Source: Schizochytrium sp. CCTCC M209059
Taxonomy: Eukaryota; Sar; Bigyra; Thraustochytrida; Thraustochytriidae
Length of the DNA: 64,000 bases
Assembly: GCA_000818945.1 (NCBI GenBank)
Contig: KN805371.1
Span: 1,302,696 to 1,366,695 of the forward strand
Direction: 5' to 3'
Positions 1 to 10,033 of the stretch are shown piece by piece (position 1 is the stretch's first letter; the number at the start of each line of letters is the position of its first letter). The position numbers were made by a program, and so were the translations under genes. The notes beneath the pieces were generated by a model. The model saw only the letters and a list, made by a program, of their open reading frames with translations. It was not told the origin of the DNA and did no database searches.

Positions 1-815
1 CCCGCGGCCTCGGGAAACTCGCGGGCGACATAGAGCGTGTGGAAAGGCGCGGAAGGAGGGCGGAGAAAAGAACTGCGCTAGAGGCGGAGATACGGGTTTT
101 GGGCGGAGAAGGCCAGAAGTGGCCACGTGCCAAATAGGCGGGTTGCGGCGCGGAATAGCGCACTTGCGGGGCGCGATAGTGACTTGCGGATGCACGGATA
201 GAGCAGTGGCGAGGGGCGCCGCGACAACTCGTCTCGCCGCTCTCCTCAAAGACCAAACAAAGACCAGGAGCAGCAGCAGCAGACCGCGGCCCTGCGCCCG
301 CGCGGCAGCCCTGCGCCTGCGTGCGTGCGTGCGTGCATGCGAGCGAGCGAGCGAGCGAGCGTCCGCCCCCCACCCTTGCCCTTCTGCCCGGCCACGCTCG
401 GGCGTGCGTGCTCTGCCACTGGCTGACTCGCTGGCTGGATCGAGGCGTCGAGGTGACGCTGGAAGACGGAAAAAGACGAGGAACAAGGAGAAGGAGGAGA
501 AGACAGAGGAGGCAACAACTCGTAAAACCATCCCGAGACGCGGCAGCGGACGACGACACGTGGAGACAGCGCCGTGGAGGCGCTAGCGACGCAAGGAAAC
601 GCAGCTTACGTGGTCGTCTCCTTGTTTCCTTTTTTTATCGTATCGGATCGCAAAGCGCCGTGACGCGACGGAGAGGGTAGCTCCACGAGGAGTTTGAGGT
701 GACTTACGTAGGGCCTTCAACAAATTAGCTGGTGTGCTCTACTCGCTGCCGCAGACGGTCAACGTCAGGACGAAAATCTCGTCTACAAATCTGGTTGGGC
801 TGCCTTATATTAAAG
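1..815. other. Upstream non-coding region with simple repeats
   Basis: I see no supportable gene here. The open frames are arginine/serine-rich translations of GC-rich DNA. A GCGT run followed by a GCGA run lies at 320-361, and a poly-T tract near 620-637. The stretch 660-815 immediately precedes the GARP-factor ATG and probably holds its promoter and 5' UTR. Confidence 0.5.
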
Positions 816-2258
816 ATGCATCAGAATCAAGGCGGCACGGCTGTCAGCACCATGCCTAAACCAAGGACCAGCAGCAATCTCGAGGCGCTTGGTCCTCTCT
901 ACGCAGAGCTGAACAAAGCTGGAGAAACCAAGACCAGCGTGGATAGCGCCCACAGCGCGGCAATGATGAACGGCATCGACACAGATTCGCCAGCAACGCA
1001 GTTGGCACACAAAAACCATGGGCCCATCAACAATACCCATGTTATGGAGAACGATGGTGCGGAGGAGCAGAAACCGAGCGCCCCCGCCAAACGCAAGACT
1101 GTGAAAAAGAAACGAACCTCCAAGGATGTCACGCCAGACGGCGAGACCCCAACAGGAAAGCGGAAGCGCTTCACGTGGTCGGACGATCTTCACAAACAGT
1201 TTATGGCAACCATCTTTGATATTGGGCTCATTCACGCCAAGCCAAAGTCAATTTTGCAAAGTATGACGCACGTGCCCGCTAACCTGACGACGGAGCACAT
1301 CAAGTCGCACCTTCAAAAGTACCGAGCGAACTCAAAACGAACGCAGGAACTCTTTCAGCAGCAATTTGAATTTGCCAAACGCCAGGCCGAGCAATACAGT
1401 GACGGCAAAGCCCTGAACCCTGTCTTTCATGCGTACCCCATGCCCATTGGAAACTTTCCCATGGGCGACGTGAGTTTTCTCGAGGATAATGCGGGGCCGA
1501 ACGCTGGGACCATCAATGGCTACGGCGACGTGCGCCAAAACTATGGTGGCCACGGCGGCATGCACACAAATCTCATGATCCCTGGAGGTAGCAGGATGGC
1601 GTATAATCAAGCAAACAACAATAACCAGGCCATCGGGTCTCCCGGAAACTTTCAAAACGCCGGAAACCACCCTGCCGGCTACAGCCATGCCGCTTCGACA
1701 GTCCAGGGTCAAATGGGTTCGCCATCCCATGCCGCATCTCATCAGCCGGGCATGCACATTTCCTCTGCCGCCGCCGCCAACAACAACAACAACAACATCA
1801 ACAATAATAACAACAACAAAGGTATGGTGTTCGAGCAAATGGAGGCGCAAATGCGCATTCACGCTCAAATCCAGCAGCAACACGAGATGCAGCAATCGCA
1901 ACGCAAGTCGATGGCCCGCGCGGACGCAGGCTCGGACATGGGCCGATCGGCTGCCACATCTGCTGGCACGGCGCCTGGAGACGTAAACTCTCCCCATCAC
2001 CAACAAATTCCGCACATGCCGCAAGCGCAGCAACAATCGCAACATCAGCTCGAGCGTTTGCCGCAAACCCGCGTCAATGGGGGCAAGATGGGTCTTGGGC
2101 TTGACCAGGAAAACGTTGACATGGGGGCCATGCCGTATCCCTCGCCCTTTTTGGGCGCCTTGCCCCCGGATAAACCCCTCACGCCGCTCTCGCTCAATGA
2201 TGCGGACAAAATTGATGATGTCGTTCTCAACGAGGACCTCTTTGACTTTCTGTACTGA
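816..2258 (+). CDS. GARP/MYB-like SHLQKYR transcription factor
   Basis: A 480-residue protein with one GARP-type MYB-like DNA-binding domain at about residues 117-170. It opens with KRFTWSDDLHKQF and closes with the diagnostic HIKSHLQKYR helix, as in plant ARR-B/GLK/PHR factors and their protist relatives. A Lys/Arg-rich stretch (AKRKTVKKKR) just before it is a probable nuclear localisation signal. The rest is low complexity: a Gln-rich segment, a near-continuous Asn run about 330 residues in, and an acidic C-terminus, the usual architecture of an activator. There is no receiver domain, so it is not a complete type-B response regulator. The open frame extends to 732 but that codon is GTG; 816 is the first in-frame ATG. 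Target genes cannot be inferred. Confidence 0.85.
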   Translation: MHQNQGGTAVSTMPKPRTSSNLEALGPLYAELNKAGETKTSVDSAHSAAMMNGIDTDSPATQLAHKNHGPINNTHVMENDGAEEQKPSAPAKRKTVKKKRTSKDVTPDGETPTGKRKRFTWSDDLHKQFMATIFDIGLIHAKPKSILQSMTHVPANLTTEHIKSHLQKYRANSKRTQELFQQQFEFAKRQAEQYSDGKALNPVFHAYPMPIGNFPMGDVSFLEDNAGPNAGTINGYGDVRQNYGGHGGMHTNLMIPGGSRMAYNQANNNNQAIGSPGNFQNAGNHPAGYSHAASTVQGQMGSPSHAASHQPGMHISSAAAANNNNNNINNNNNNKGMVFEQMEAQMRIHAQIQQQHEMQQSQRKSMARADAGSDMGRSAATSAGTAPGDVNSPHHQQIPHMPQAQQQSQHQLERLPQTRVNGGKMGLGLDQENVDMGAMPYPSPFLGALPPDKPLTPLSLNDADKIDDVVLNEDLFDFLY

Positions 2259-2810
2259 CCAAATGGGCCACACCAGGGTAGACGGGACACGTTTCATGTT
2301 TTGGCGGGAATGCTTTTAGGTCCTTCTTCTTCTTCTTCTTCTTACCTCTTTCTTTTTCCCATCCCGAGTAGATCTCGTGTGCTGCACGTCGTTACTTTTG
2401 ATGCAGCAGACGAGTCTTTTAGGTTTCATTCATTCTGCCTTACGTGCCTCATGCGTCTCATTTTCTTTTTTCTGTAAGCAATAATTCTTTTGGTACCCGG
2501 AAAAATCTTTGTTCGTCTCGCGTCTTGCGCGCGCATGAAAGCTCCGAAGCCTTGACTTGGGCATACGGAATGGTGAAGTAGCTGTAATTACCAGCAAGCC
2601 GATGACTTACACTCGGTTATTCACAGATCAAGATCGCGTTTTGCGCGACAAATAATATCAAAACACGGGAAATCTTTCCAATATGATTGTGGCATACTTA
2701 CGTAACGCAGATACCTAGATATTTGTTCTCAAAAGGGACCTGTCGCGCTCACCATCATGCTTCCTTTGCTCCTTCTCTTGTTTGCATTAGACTGACTCTG
2801 TCTTGCAATT
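2259..2810. other. Convergent intergenic region
   Basis: This separates the GARP-factor stop from the sorting-receptor stop and should hold both 3' UTRs. A TTC trinucleotide run lies at 2322-2342, followed by T-rich DNA. No further gene is supported. Confidence 0.5.
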
Positions 2811-4658
2811 CTAAGAAAGCTCCACAACAGGCTGATATCCAGAGTTGTTATTCGCGCGCCTGGGCGCCGTCTCCACGTCCACGTCCGTCTCGTCTGCGGC
2901 GCCGACCCGCGTTGAGCGACGGCCCAAAAAGTCTCCTTCGCTCGAACCCTCGTCCATGCGCACGTACTCGCCGACGATGTTACGTACATCTTCGTGAAAT
3001 TCGGCACGCATACGCGCATGTTCGCGCCGACGGTACACAGCAAAGCCGGCAATAAGACTGCTCACCACAAGCACGAGGATAAAGAGGAGTGTTGCCATGG
3101 ATACGCCATTGTTGCCACCAGCATCGTCACTATCCGATGAGTGGGCACTCTCCGGCGCATACTGGAGGCAAGTCTCCACGAGCGCCGCGTCTAAATAAAG
3201 ACCAACATCAGTGCGCTCGACGCAAGGGCAAAAGTCCGGCGCAGTGCTATCGATAAAACCGGCACACAGAGCCACGAGAATGTCCTTGAGCCCCGACTCA
3301 AACTCAATGAATTTGCCGTTGACAATAATCGTCGGCAAACGCACAATGTCGAATTCGGACCGCTTTGCCAGTTCGTTTTCAAGAATAGTGTTCGTGCCAG
3401 TGTTCTCGTCTGCGTATCCGCCGCTCTGCGAGACGCAGCTCAAGGTGTCACCAAAGCTAAAGCCCATCGACTCGTGCACCTTTTTCGAGCATGCCTCCGA
3501 GTACGGGTCCATTTGCTCGGGGTCCTCGCCAGTGCATTCTTCGGCAATCTTGGAAATGTACTTCCACCACTTGATCTCGTTGTCGTTGCGCACCGACTCT
3601 GCCGCATCATCGACGAGAATCTTCCACAGGCAAAGCTGCCGCAGGTTCTCGCGTGAAATGTCTGCGCCAGAAATTCGTCCTTCCCCAAGGCCGTCAGGAT
3701 CGTAATGGCAGTATCGCCCGCTGTTGTGACAGGCATCTTCGCAGTGCGAGGCAGTTCCGCTCGAGGTGCAGCCCAATGCTTTGCCATCGTAAACAAACAT
3801 GTGCGGGGTGAACTTGGTTTTACCCACGAGCAGAGGGACGACGTTTTCATACCAGATCTGCTTCGTGAAGATATCCGCATTGAGAATGGAGCTCATCCAA
3901 ATATGGTACTCGACCTCCGACTCTTGCGGAAGGTTCCACTTGAGGTTCACCAGCACCTTTTGGTCATCCGGTGCTTGCGGGGTGCACGCGACACCCGTGA
4001 CGTGTTTTTTGAGCTTGGTGAGAGTGCCCTGCGCGAGGCCGCGCTCGAGCTCCAGACACTCGAGCATGCGCAAGCCGTCCCAGCGGGAGATGATCATGCT
4101 TGGGATGTGCACACTATGCTGCACACCTCCCATGTAGCTCAGCTTGTCAATGCCTCCGCAGTAGCCGTTGTCGCAGAGCGACCTGCAGTGCTCGACAAAG
4201 GCCGCAGAGGTGGTGCTAGCATCCATGTTGGATGCGAGGCACCTGTTCTCAACCACAATGAGACCCTTGGCTCCTACCATGTCCTGCGCAAAGATTGCCT
4301 CCTGGACGAACCTGCACTGCGACCATCCCATGAGCAGGATCACCTCATCCTTGGACGAGTCAGATGCAGGGAGCTCCATGGGGCAAGGGTATTTGGGGTC
4401 GGACGAGTTGGTGTCCTCCACGAGCACGGAGATGCGCGCGATTTCCTGGTTGTGCGGACCGAAGTTCGCGCTGCCAAAGAGTGCGCTGCGGTGCTCAATG
4501 TCGCCCTTGAGCGCCGCAGGATACGTCACATACAACTCGCTGGCGCTCGTGACATCGCCCTGCGCCGCCGCTGCTGCCGCGCTCCACACGACCGCGACGA
4601 GAGTCGCTGCGAGAGTCGCCGCTCGCAGCAGCGTCGCCTTCGCCTTCGCCGCCGGCAT
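2811..4658 (-). CDS. Vacuolar sorting receptor (VSR/BP80-like)
   Basis: A 615-residue type I membrane protein that probably binds soluble vacuolar or lysosomal cargo in the Golgi. An Ala-rich hydrophobic signal peptide covers about residues 8-33. A protease-associated-like segment follows (FGPHNQEIA to GAKGLIVVEN), then the VSR central cysteine-rich domain with recognisable blocks such as CEDACHNSGRYCHYDPDG, ENLRQLCLWKI and RLPTIIVNGKFIEFES. A single membrane span (ATLLFILVLVVSSLIAGFAV) precedes a cytosolic tail with two YxxPhi-type sorting motifs, YVRM and YQPV. Plant VSRs have EGF repeats before the membrane; here only a short CPCVER stretch remains. The frame is open to 5033, but that codon is TTG and the extra residues are Arg/Pro-rich; 4658 is the ATG that gives a clean signal peptide. 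Confidence 0.88.
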   Translation of the reverse strand: MPAAKAKATLLRAATLAATLVAVVWSAAAAAAQGDVTSASELYVTYPAALKGDIEHRSALFGSANFGPHNQEIARISVLVEDTNSSDPKYPCPMELPASDSSKDEVILLMGWSQCRFVQEAIFAQDMVGAKGLIVVENRCLASNMDASTTSAAFVEHCRSLCDNGYCGGIDKLSYMGGVQHSVHIPSMIISRWDGLRMLECLELERGLAQGTLTKLKKHVTGVACTPQAPDDQKVLVNLKWNLPQESEVEYHIWMSSILNADIFTKQIWYENVVPLLVGKTKFTPHMFVYDGKALGCTSSGTASHCEDACHNSGRYCHYDPDGLGEGRISGADISRENLRQLCLWKILVDDAAESVRNDNEIKWWKYISKIAEECTGEDPEQMDPYSEACSKKVHESMGFSFGDTLSCVSQSGGYADENTGTNTILENELAKRSEFDIVRLPTIIVNGKFIEFESGLKDILVALCAGFIDSTAPDFCPCVERTDVGLYLDAALVETCLQYAPESAHSSDSDDAGGNNGVSMATLLFILVLVVSSLIAGFAVYRRREHARMRAEFHEDVRNIVGEYVRMDEGSSEGDFLGRRSTRVGAADETDVDVETAPRRANNNSGYQPVVELS

Positions 4659-5198
4659 CCTGGCCGCCGCCTTGCTCACGTCGAGCGAGGCCGAGGCCGA
4701 GTTCCCCGCTGCGTCTTCTTCGCTCCCGCGCCTCGGTTGCGGGGCGCGCCCGCGCGGAGGGAGAGCAAGGGGTCGCGGGCGCGGACGCGGGGCCCGTCTA
4801 CGCGTCGCGGCGCGCCTGGCGAGAGCGGGCGATCGAGCGCGCGGAAGCGGGCGGGCGCTCCGTTGCGTTTCGGATATGGATCGATGACGAACAACAAGAA
4901 GGTGGAGAAGCCTGAGGAGAAAAAGGAAGAACAAGAAGAAGAAGAAGAAGAAGATTTGAAATCTCCAACTGTAAAGGTCGCTATTGCGCAGTGTACGAGG
5001 CGCCAGAGATAACAGCAGCTCGCGGCGAGGCAAAGATCGAACGTTCTTCCGCCGCTCCGACGTGCCCGGCGCGGCGCCCGAGCCCGAGCCCGGGCAGGCT
5101 GGCCGCGCTGCGCTGCGCTGCGCTATTCTCCTCTGACCCGGCCTGCCCGCGCCGCGCGTGCGCGCGTGCGCGGCGAAGCGTCGTGCCTGCGTGGATGG
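4659..5198. promoter_or_regulatory. Divergent promoter region between VSR and glycosyltransferase
   Basis: 540 bp lie between two head-to-head start codons. The region is GC-rich with a GAA run near 4937-4953 and no clear TATA element. Both promoters should lie here by position. No gene is supported within it. Confidence 0.4.
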
Positions 5199-6836
5199 AT
5201 GGCGGGATGGATGGATGACGGCCCCGAGAACATGGAGGAGGAGGAGCCTGAGAAGGGGAAGCAGCTGAGCGGGGACTCCGCGGAGCTCGCGAGGAGCTCG
5301 CGGAAATGGAGGGTCGGCGCCGCAGGCCTCGTGGCGGGGACAGCGGTACTCGTGGCGTGGGGAGGATCAGCGCTGTATGTAGGGAGATATGTAGGTTTGG
5401 GAGTGGAATTTGCGGCCCTGGGCGTGCTGGGCGCAGGTCTGGTCGCTGTCGCGCTGGGGGCGCTCTTCGACAGCATCAACAAGAAGCCCGACGTCGCGCA
5501 CAGTGGAGCTGCAGAATTCGCGCAAAAACGGAATGGGGAAATTCGCAAGGTGGTCATTCTTGCGCTTGGCACACGTGGCGATGTAGAACCTTGCTTGGCT
5601 CTTGCAGCAGCGGCACCGAGAGGTGTGAGTGCGCTTGTTTGCGGCCCAGGTGATTTCGCGCCTCTTGCTAAGCTTTACGGCGTGTTGTTCAGATCATGCG
5701 GCGTGGACCGCCTCGAGCCGACACGCGCGTGGGCAGAAGCCAAAACCATGCGCGACTTTATTCTGCACGCAGCCAAGCCGTACAGCACCAAGTTCGCCCC
5801 GATTGCATCTGCATACTGGCAAGCTTGCCGCGAGCACGAGTCCGAAATGATCATAGCCAGTACTTTTGCGATTCATTTTGGTGTTCACATGGCTGAGGCC
5901 TTGGCGTGCCCCTTTTGGGCTCTCAAGTTTGCTCCTGAAACCCCATCCGGCCAAATGCCACCATTTGGCGAGGCAAGCTGGACGCGCTGGCCTTGGAACA
6001 CGTCCATCGTCACAAAAGGACGCCATTGGGCTCGCCTTTTGGCTGCTTTCCAGGCCACGCAGGCCGTCGACTTTTCAGGCAAGCAAAACAAGTTTCGCAA
6101 AGAGGTTCTCGGGCTCACAGACATGACGCTCGAGATTCTCGATAGATTGGGGTCCAAACTCAAGACGCTGTACGCATATTCTTCGATTGTAGCACCCCGT
6201 CCCACAGACTGGCCCGCGTGTCATTATGTTGTGGGATTCTTCATGAGCGACGTCTCTGTCACTCTTGCAGATGAGTTTGTGGCACTGCGAGATTTTGCGA
6301 GGAGTGCAGTCGCGCCTCCGGTCTGCGTATGCTTTGGCAGCATGCACGCGGCCGCTGACGCGGACCTTGTTAGGTCTTGCATATCGTCCACATTGCAAAT
6401 TGGACGGACCTGCGTTGTTATTGCCCCACGCTGCGACCATGCGGACATTACGCGAGGTTTCGGCGCGAGTGCATTGAGTCAAGTTTTCCTCCTCGAGAGC
6501 GTCCCGCATGATTTCCTTTTCCCTTTGTGCGCTTGCGTTGTACATCACGGTGGCGCAGGAACGACGGCGCGCGCGCTAAAGCATGGTCGTCCTTCGCTTC
6601 TCATTCCTGCGCTCCAGTTCTATGACCAGGTGGGATGGGCCAAGGCTCTTGATGCGGGCGGGGCAGGAATTCATCTGCAAGCTGAATATGCGGACAAAAC
6701 ATCTATTCAAGAAGCTCTTTCTCGCCTTTTAGATCCAGCAAACGGCTTTGAGGGGAAAGCTGATGCCATGCGCCGCGACATTTCCCAAGAAGACGCTCTC
6801 GAACGAGCGTGGTCCCTTTTACGGGCATCATCTTGA
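5199..6836 (+). CDS. GT-B glycosyltransferase, sterol-glucosyltransferase-like
   Basis: A 545-residue member of the GT1/GT28 group, closest in appearance to sterol 3-beta-glucosyltransferases (UGT80/ATG26), which move a sugar from UDP-glucose to a sterol or other lipid. After an acidic N-terminus there are two hydrophobic spans (about residues 40-90), suggesting membrane attachment. The N-terminal Rossmann half begins VVILALGTRGDVEPCLALA. The C-terminal half has the donor-binding signature HHGGAGTTARALKHGRPSLL followed by IPALQFYDQVGWA, whose Asp-Gln pair is typical of the sugar-contact position. The GRAM/PH domains of fungal ATG26 are absent. The frame opens at 5166 on GTG; ATGs follow at 5199, 5211 and 5232, and any could be the start. 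The acceptor is not determined. Confidence 0.82.
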   Translation: MAGWMDDGPENMEEEEPEKGKQLSGDSAELARSSRKWRVGAAGLVAGTAVLVAWGGSALYVGRYVGLGVEFAALGVLGAGLVAVALGALFDSINKKPDVAHSGAAEFAQKRNGEIRKVVILALGTRGDVEPCLALAAAAPRGVSALVCGPGDFAPLAKLYGVLFRSCGVDRLEPTRAWAEAKTMRDFILHAAKPYSTKFAPIASAYWQACREHESEMIIASTFAIHFGVHMAEALACPFWALKFAPETPSGQMPPFGEASWTRWPWNTSIVTKGRHWARLLAAFQATQAVDFSGKQNKFRKEVLGLTDMTLEILDRLGSKLKTLYAYSSIVAPRPTDWPACHYVVGFFMSDVSVTLADEFVALRDFARSAVAPPVCVCFGSMHAAADADLVRSCISSTLQIGRTCVVIAPRCDHADITRGFGASALSQVFLLESVPHDFLFPLCACVVHHGGAGTTARALKHGRPSLLIPALQFYDQVGWAKALDAGGAGIHLQAEYADKTSIQEALSRLLDPANGFEGKADAMRRDISQEDALERAWSLLRASS

Positions 6837-7268
6837 CGACTATGACACTTTAAAATATATATATGTATATATAGTAAGACACCCAACTGATATTTATCCA
6901 GATTGGCTTAGGCCTACATTGTGATATGCAAGGACAATGGCGGCCTTGGCACCGTTTCCTATCCCACGTTGCCACAGTTTGTTCGTTCAAGAAAGGAAGG
7001 ATCTGGTCACGCACTCTGGTGTCGAAAGGTCAACTTTGAGTCTTGTTGAAAGAGTGAGCAAGAGCATTGAAACCGTGTGTGCTGTCGGTTCCTTTTTTAA
7101 TCTCTGTTCAAAGCATGAAGAATAGCGAGCTCCGAGAAATGTAACATGTAATTTCTTACTTCATAACGGATGCAGACAGGCATACAAATTAACAGGCCAG
7201 GCAGGCAGGCAGGAAGGCAGGCAGGCAGGCAGGCAGGCGAGCCTAGGATCTCCAAGTGGTCTTCCGAG
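6837..7268. other. Convergent intergenic region with GGCA repeat
   Basis: The stretch lies between tail-to-tail genes. An AT-rich TATATA tract lies at about 6852-6875, probably in the glycosyltransferase 3' UTR. A GGCA tetranucleotide run occupies about 7195-7238, just beyond the beta-hydroxylase stop. No gene is seen. Confidence 0.5.
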
Positions 7269-8435
7269 CTATTTGTGACTCCCTGGGTCTGGAAAAAGCC
7301 CGAGAGAGGCTTCGTATTGTGTAATGAACTCGTCGAGCTGCTCTGTGTGTCCGCCAGAGGCAAGGCCCTTGGGAAGCTGATCCGGACGCACAACGTCAAA
7401 GATGAGAATGATACGTTCCTCCTCCGAGGCATTGTATGCCTTGTGCATCTTGCTGTCATCAAAAACGAGGACGTCGCGCTCCTTGTGCTTTTTGATCTCA
7501 CCTTCTACCCACATGCCACAGCTACCACGGAACTTCTCGTCGGTTGGGAGAACCAGCGGGAGGTGACAGCGCAGCACGTAGTTGGCGAGGTCCGCCCAGC
7601 CCTGATGAGATGAAAGACGCGTTCGCGGACCAAGACGAGAGTAGAGTACAGTGCGCAGTCCCGGTATCTTATTCAAAAGACTCATGGTCAGGGGGCAAGC
7701 CTTGCAATTGCCCTCGATCAACTTTGTCCGTTTCGAGTCCCAGGCGGGAAAGGTATGCATGAGCGGAATAACTTTCCAGTCGCCAAATTGGTCCTCGGCT
7801 TGATACAATTTGTACTCTGGCCACGGACACCAGCGTCCGCTTGTGAGAGTCTTCATTTCTTCAACGAGCTCGTCAAAGTGATCCAAAAGCCCTTGCACTT
7901 CAGGAAAGTACTCGCGCCAGTCATAGTATCTTGGAGCGACGGGAAGATCTCTATACTTTGAAAACGACTCGTTGTCAGATCCCTCCTCCTCCTCCTCCTC
8001 CTCCTCCTTTTCCTTGTCGCCATCATCTTGATGATCAAAGTCGTCGTTGTTGTAGTGGAAAGAGGCAGTGTCAAGGCTGTCGGAGCCTGTCTTCTTTTCC
8101 CCTGCGTCCGCGTCCACGTTTTGCGCAGCTGCGCTCTTGCTGAGGTATTCGCCCACTTGCACAGCGGCACCAGAACTTGCGCCAGCCTCGCTGCTCTCGA
8201 GACGCAGCCGCTCAAGCTGTTCACGATAGTATTCGCGGTACTCCTCGTCCTCCTCGTCGTCATTCTCCTCATCACTGTCCTCCGCGTCGCTTCCGTCCAC
8301 CCACTCTCGGTTCACCTCGCCATCCTTGAAGAGGCAGAGCTCCGCGGTCTCCCCCCAACCCGCGTCCCCCTCGTCGCGCGCAGCGCCGCCGCCGCCGCCG
8401 CCGCCGATGCTGCCGCTGCCGTCGCCGGAGTCCAT
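7269..8435 (-). CDS. Aspartyl/asparaginyl beta-hydroxylase-like 2OG oxygenase
   Basis: A 388-residue protein with a C-terminal AspH-family domain (about residues 165-355), an Fe(II)/2-oxoglutarate oxygenase that hydroxylates Asp/Asn side chains. Likely ligands are visible by family alignment from memory: His277 in SSHQGWADLANYVLRCHL, Arg289 and His291 for 2-oxoglutarate, His331 in VFDDSKMHKAYN, and Arg341 in ERIILIFDVVRP. The N-terminal 160 residues are a Gly run and acidic low complexity. No signal peptide or membrane span is present, so it resembles the cytosolic/nuclear forms rather than ER-anchored AspH. In-frame codons upstream of the ATG (PGKKPRKIAIADA) follow a pyrimidine-rich tract ending in CAG at 8471-8472, so a 5' exon may be missing from this call. 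Confidence 0.82.
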   Translation of the reverse strand: MDSGDGSGSIGGGGGGGAARDEGDAGWGETAELCLFKDGEVNREWVDGSDAEDSDEENDDEEDEEYREYYREQLERLRLESSEAGASSGAAVQVGEYLSKSAAAQNVDADAGEKKTGSDSLDTASFHYNNDDFDHQDDGDKEKEEEEEEEEGSDNESFSKYRDLPVAPRYYDWREYFPEVQGLLDHFDELVEEMKTLTSGRWCPWPEYKLYQAEDQFGDWKVIPLMHTFPAWDSKRTKLIEGNCKACPLTMSLLNKIPGLRTVLYSRLGPRTRLSSHQGWADLANYVLRCHLPLVLPTDEKFRGSCGMWVEGEIKKHKERDVLVFDDSKMHKAYNASEEERIILIFDVVRPDQLPKGLASGGHTEQLDEFITQYEASLGLFPDPGSHK

Positions 8436-9094
8436 TGCGTCCGCGATTGCAATTTTGCGAGGCTTCTTGCCTGGTGCACATCAACAAGCAAGCAATACGA
8501 GGAGGAAGAATGCAACTTCAGAAGGAGTATTTTTTTCGATCAAGATAGTTTGGCGAGAACTTGCGAAGTCGTCATGCGCCTACGACGTGCTTGGATCTCG
8601 GATGGCTTGGGTCATGTGCCACGATGCGGACTACGACATGTCGGCGCAGGCGGGAAATTACGTAAAGCACCTGCCATTCCGCGCGAGGTTTATTCCACCC
8701 ACTTTGTTAGGGCGCAGGGAATGAGCTTGCAGGTTCTCGGAGATATGCTCGGTAGTATAGTTTTCCAAGCCATCGCGGGCGTGACGGTTTTGTGATCGAC
8801 GAGGCTACACTGGCCGCCAACCAGCCGACCCGCCAGACACGCAGACACGCAGACAATCAAGTGCTAGTAGACGTGAGGTGACATATTTGTAATCTAAATA
8901 TAGAACGCTACGCGGTGAGATGATCGACGCTGCAGTGACGATCTTATAGCTTGGCCAAATGGGAAAAAAAAAATGATCGAAAAGAGGAAGACAACTCGGT
9001 TCTGCGGCTGGGTGCTGCTGACTGCTGCACCGCATTTCGAGGAAATGGAGACTTGTTAATGACTCGAGCAAAAAAAAATTTACTCCTACGCAGA
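8436..9094. other. Intergenic region upstream of the beta-hydroxylase gene
   Basis: It holds the promoter of the beta-hydroxylase gene and the 3' flank of the mitochondrial carrier. A possible splice acceptor for the former is at 8471-8472 on the minus strand. Short poly-A/T tracts occur near 8531 and 8966-8974. No other gene is supported. Confidence 0.4.
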
Positions 9095-10033
9095 CTACTT
9101 TGCGAGAATCTTTTCATACAAAGTCCAAGTAATGCACATATTGATTGGGCGGCGCAGAATGCGGGCCATGAGTCCTTGTGCAAAGCCGGCAGCGCCCCGG
9201 GCTTGCCAAAGCATGATTACGCCTTCCCTAAGAGAAACATTGTTGAGTTGAACCGTAGTGCGTACCACATCAAAGGGATGCGTGAGCAACGTTGCGAGCA
9301 CGCCGGCAGCAAGGGATGCCGGCACGTTGATGACACTTGAGGATTCGCAATGGTTCTCAAAGTAAGCGCGCAAGCGGGGCTGGAAAACGCTCTGGTAAAA
9401 CATGAGGTAGAGCCCTGATGAAGGTACATCGCGGATTAGCGTGGGCACTGCGCCTCGAAAGAGCCCTGGCAGACGCTCCTCGCGAGCAATAGTGACTAGC
9501 GTGGACCACACAGACGGCATTTTCGCGTCGCGTGCATACTCGAAGCGTGTCTTGACTACGGAGAGAGGACACAGGAGCGTTCCAGCAATTGCGCGCGCTA
9601 CGGCGCCTTCCACAAACACCGTGAACTTGCGGTCTGCATTGCTACGATTTCTCCCCTGCATCATGTCGAGCATGACAAAATATATGCCCGGCCCAAGGGC
9701 TGCCCGAGCGATTGTGGGACGCAAGCCTCGCCACAGGCCACCAGGTCCATCTTGCGCGAGAATCTCACTCACGGCGTGCCTTGCGCTTACGCGCGGGGCA
9801 TTGTGGCCTGCATGCTCTGTGACAGTTCTACCGAGGCCAGCGCCGTGCACGTGCGCGGCAACGAGGCCCTGCTGCCGGGTCTTGACTACGTCGAGCGGCT
9901 GCAAGACGAGCGCCGATGCCATCCCGCTAAGCGCGCCTTTCGAGAAGGCCTCTGCACCCCGCGAGGCCGCCGACGAAGCCGCTGCCGTCGGTGCCGGCCC
10001 TGGTGCCGCCGCCGTTGTTGATGTGTCTGCCAT
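9095..10033 (-). CDS. Mitochondrial carrier, SLC25A38/Hem25-like glycine transporter
   Basis: A 312-residue SLC25 carrier with three repeats. The signature Px[DE]xx[KR]x[KR] appears as QPLDVVKTR, is altered to CPLSVVKTR in repeat 2, and reads HPFDVVRTT in repeat 3. Details match SLC25A38 (yeast Hem25), which imports glycine for 5-aminolevulinate synthesis: GLWRGLRPTIAR, GLFRGAVPTLIRDVPSSG, LYLMFYQ and the C-terminal WTLYEKILAK. The same non-Asp residue in the second signature is seen in that subfamily. The frame opens at a GTG (10105), but the first ATG is 10033, giving an Ala/Ser-rich leader before the first helix. A haem-pathway gene (porphobilinogen deaminase) lies about 9 kb away, which may be coincidence. 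Confidence 0.85.
   Translation of the reverse strand: MADTSTTAAAPGPAPTAAASSAASRGAEAFSKGALSGMASALVLQPLDVVKTRQQGLVAAHVHGAGLGRTVTEHAGHNAPRVSARHAVSEILAQDGPGGLWRGLRPTIARAALGPGIYFVMLDMMQGRNRSNADRKFTVFVEGAVARAIAGTLLCPLSVVKTRFEYARDAKMPSVWSTLVTIAREERLPGLFRGAVPTLIRDVPSSGLYLMFYQSVFQPRLRAYFENHCESSSVINVPASLAAGVLATLLTHPFDVVRTTVQLNNVSLREGVIMLWQARGAAGFAQGLMARILRRPINMCITWTLYEKILAK

Noticed and set aside
1332..2297. A 321-residue minus-strand frame with Val/His-rich stretches
   Set aside because: It is the antisense shadow of the GARP-factor Asn/Gln-rich region.
7195..7238. Direct repeats that might be taken for a CRISPR array
   Set aside because: The units are continuous 4-bp repeats without spacers, in a eukaryotic intergenic region.
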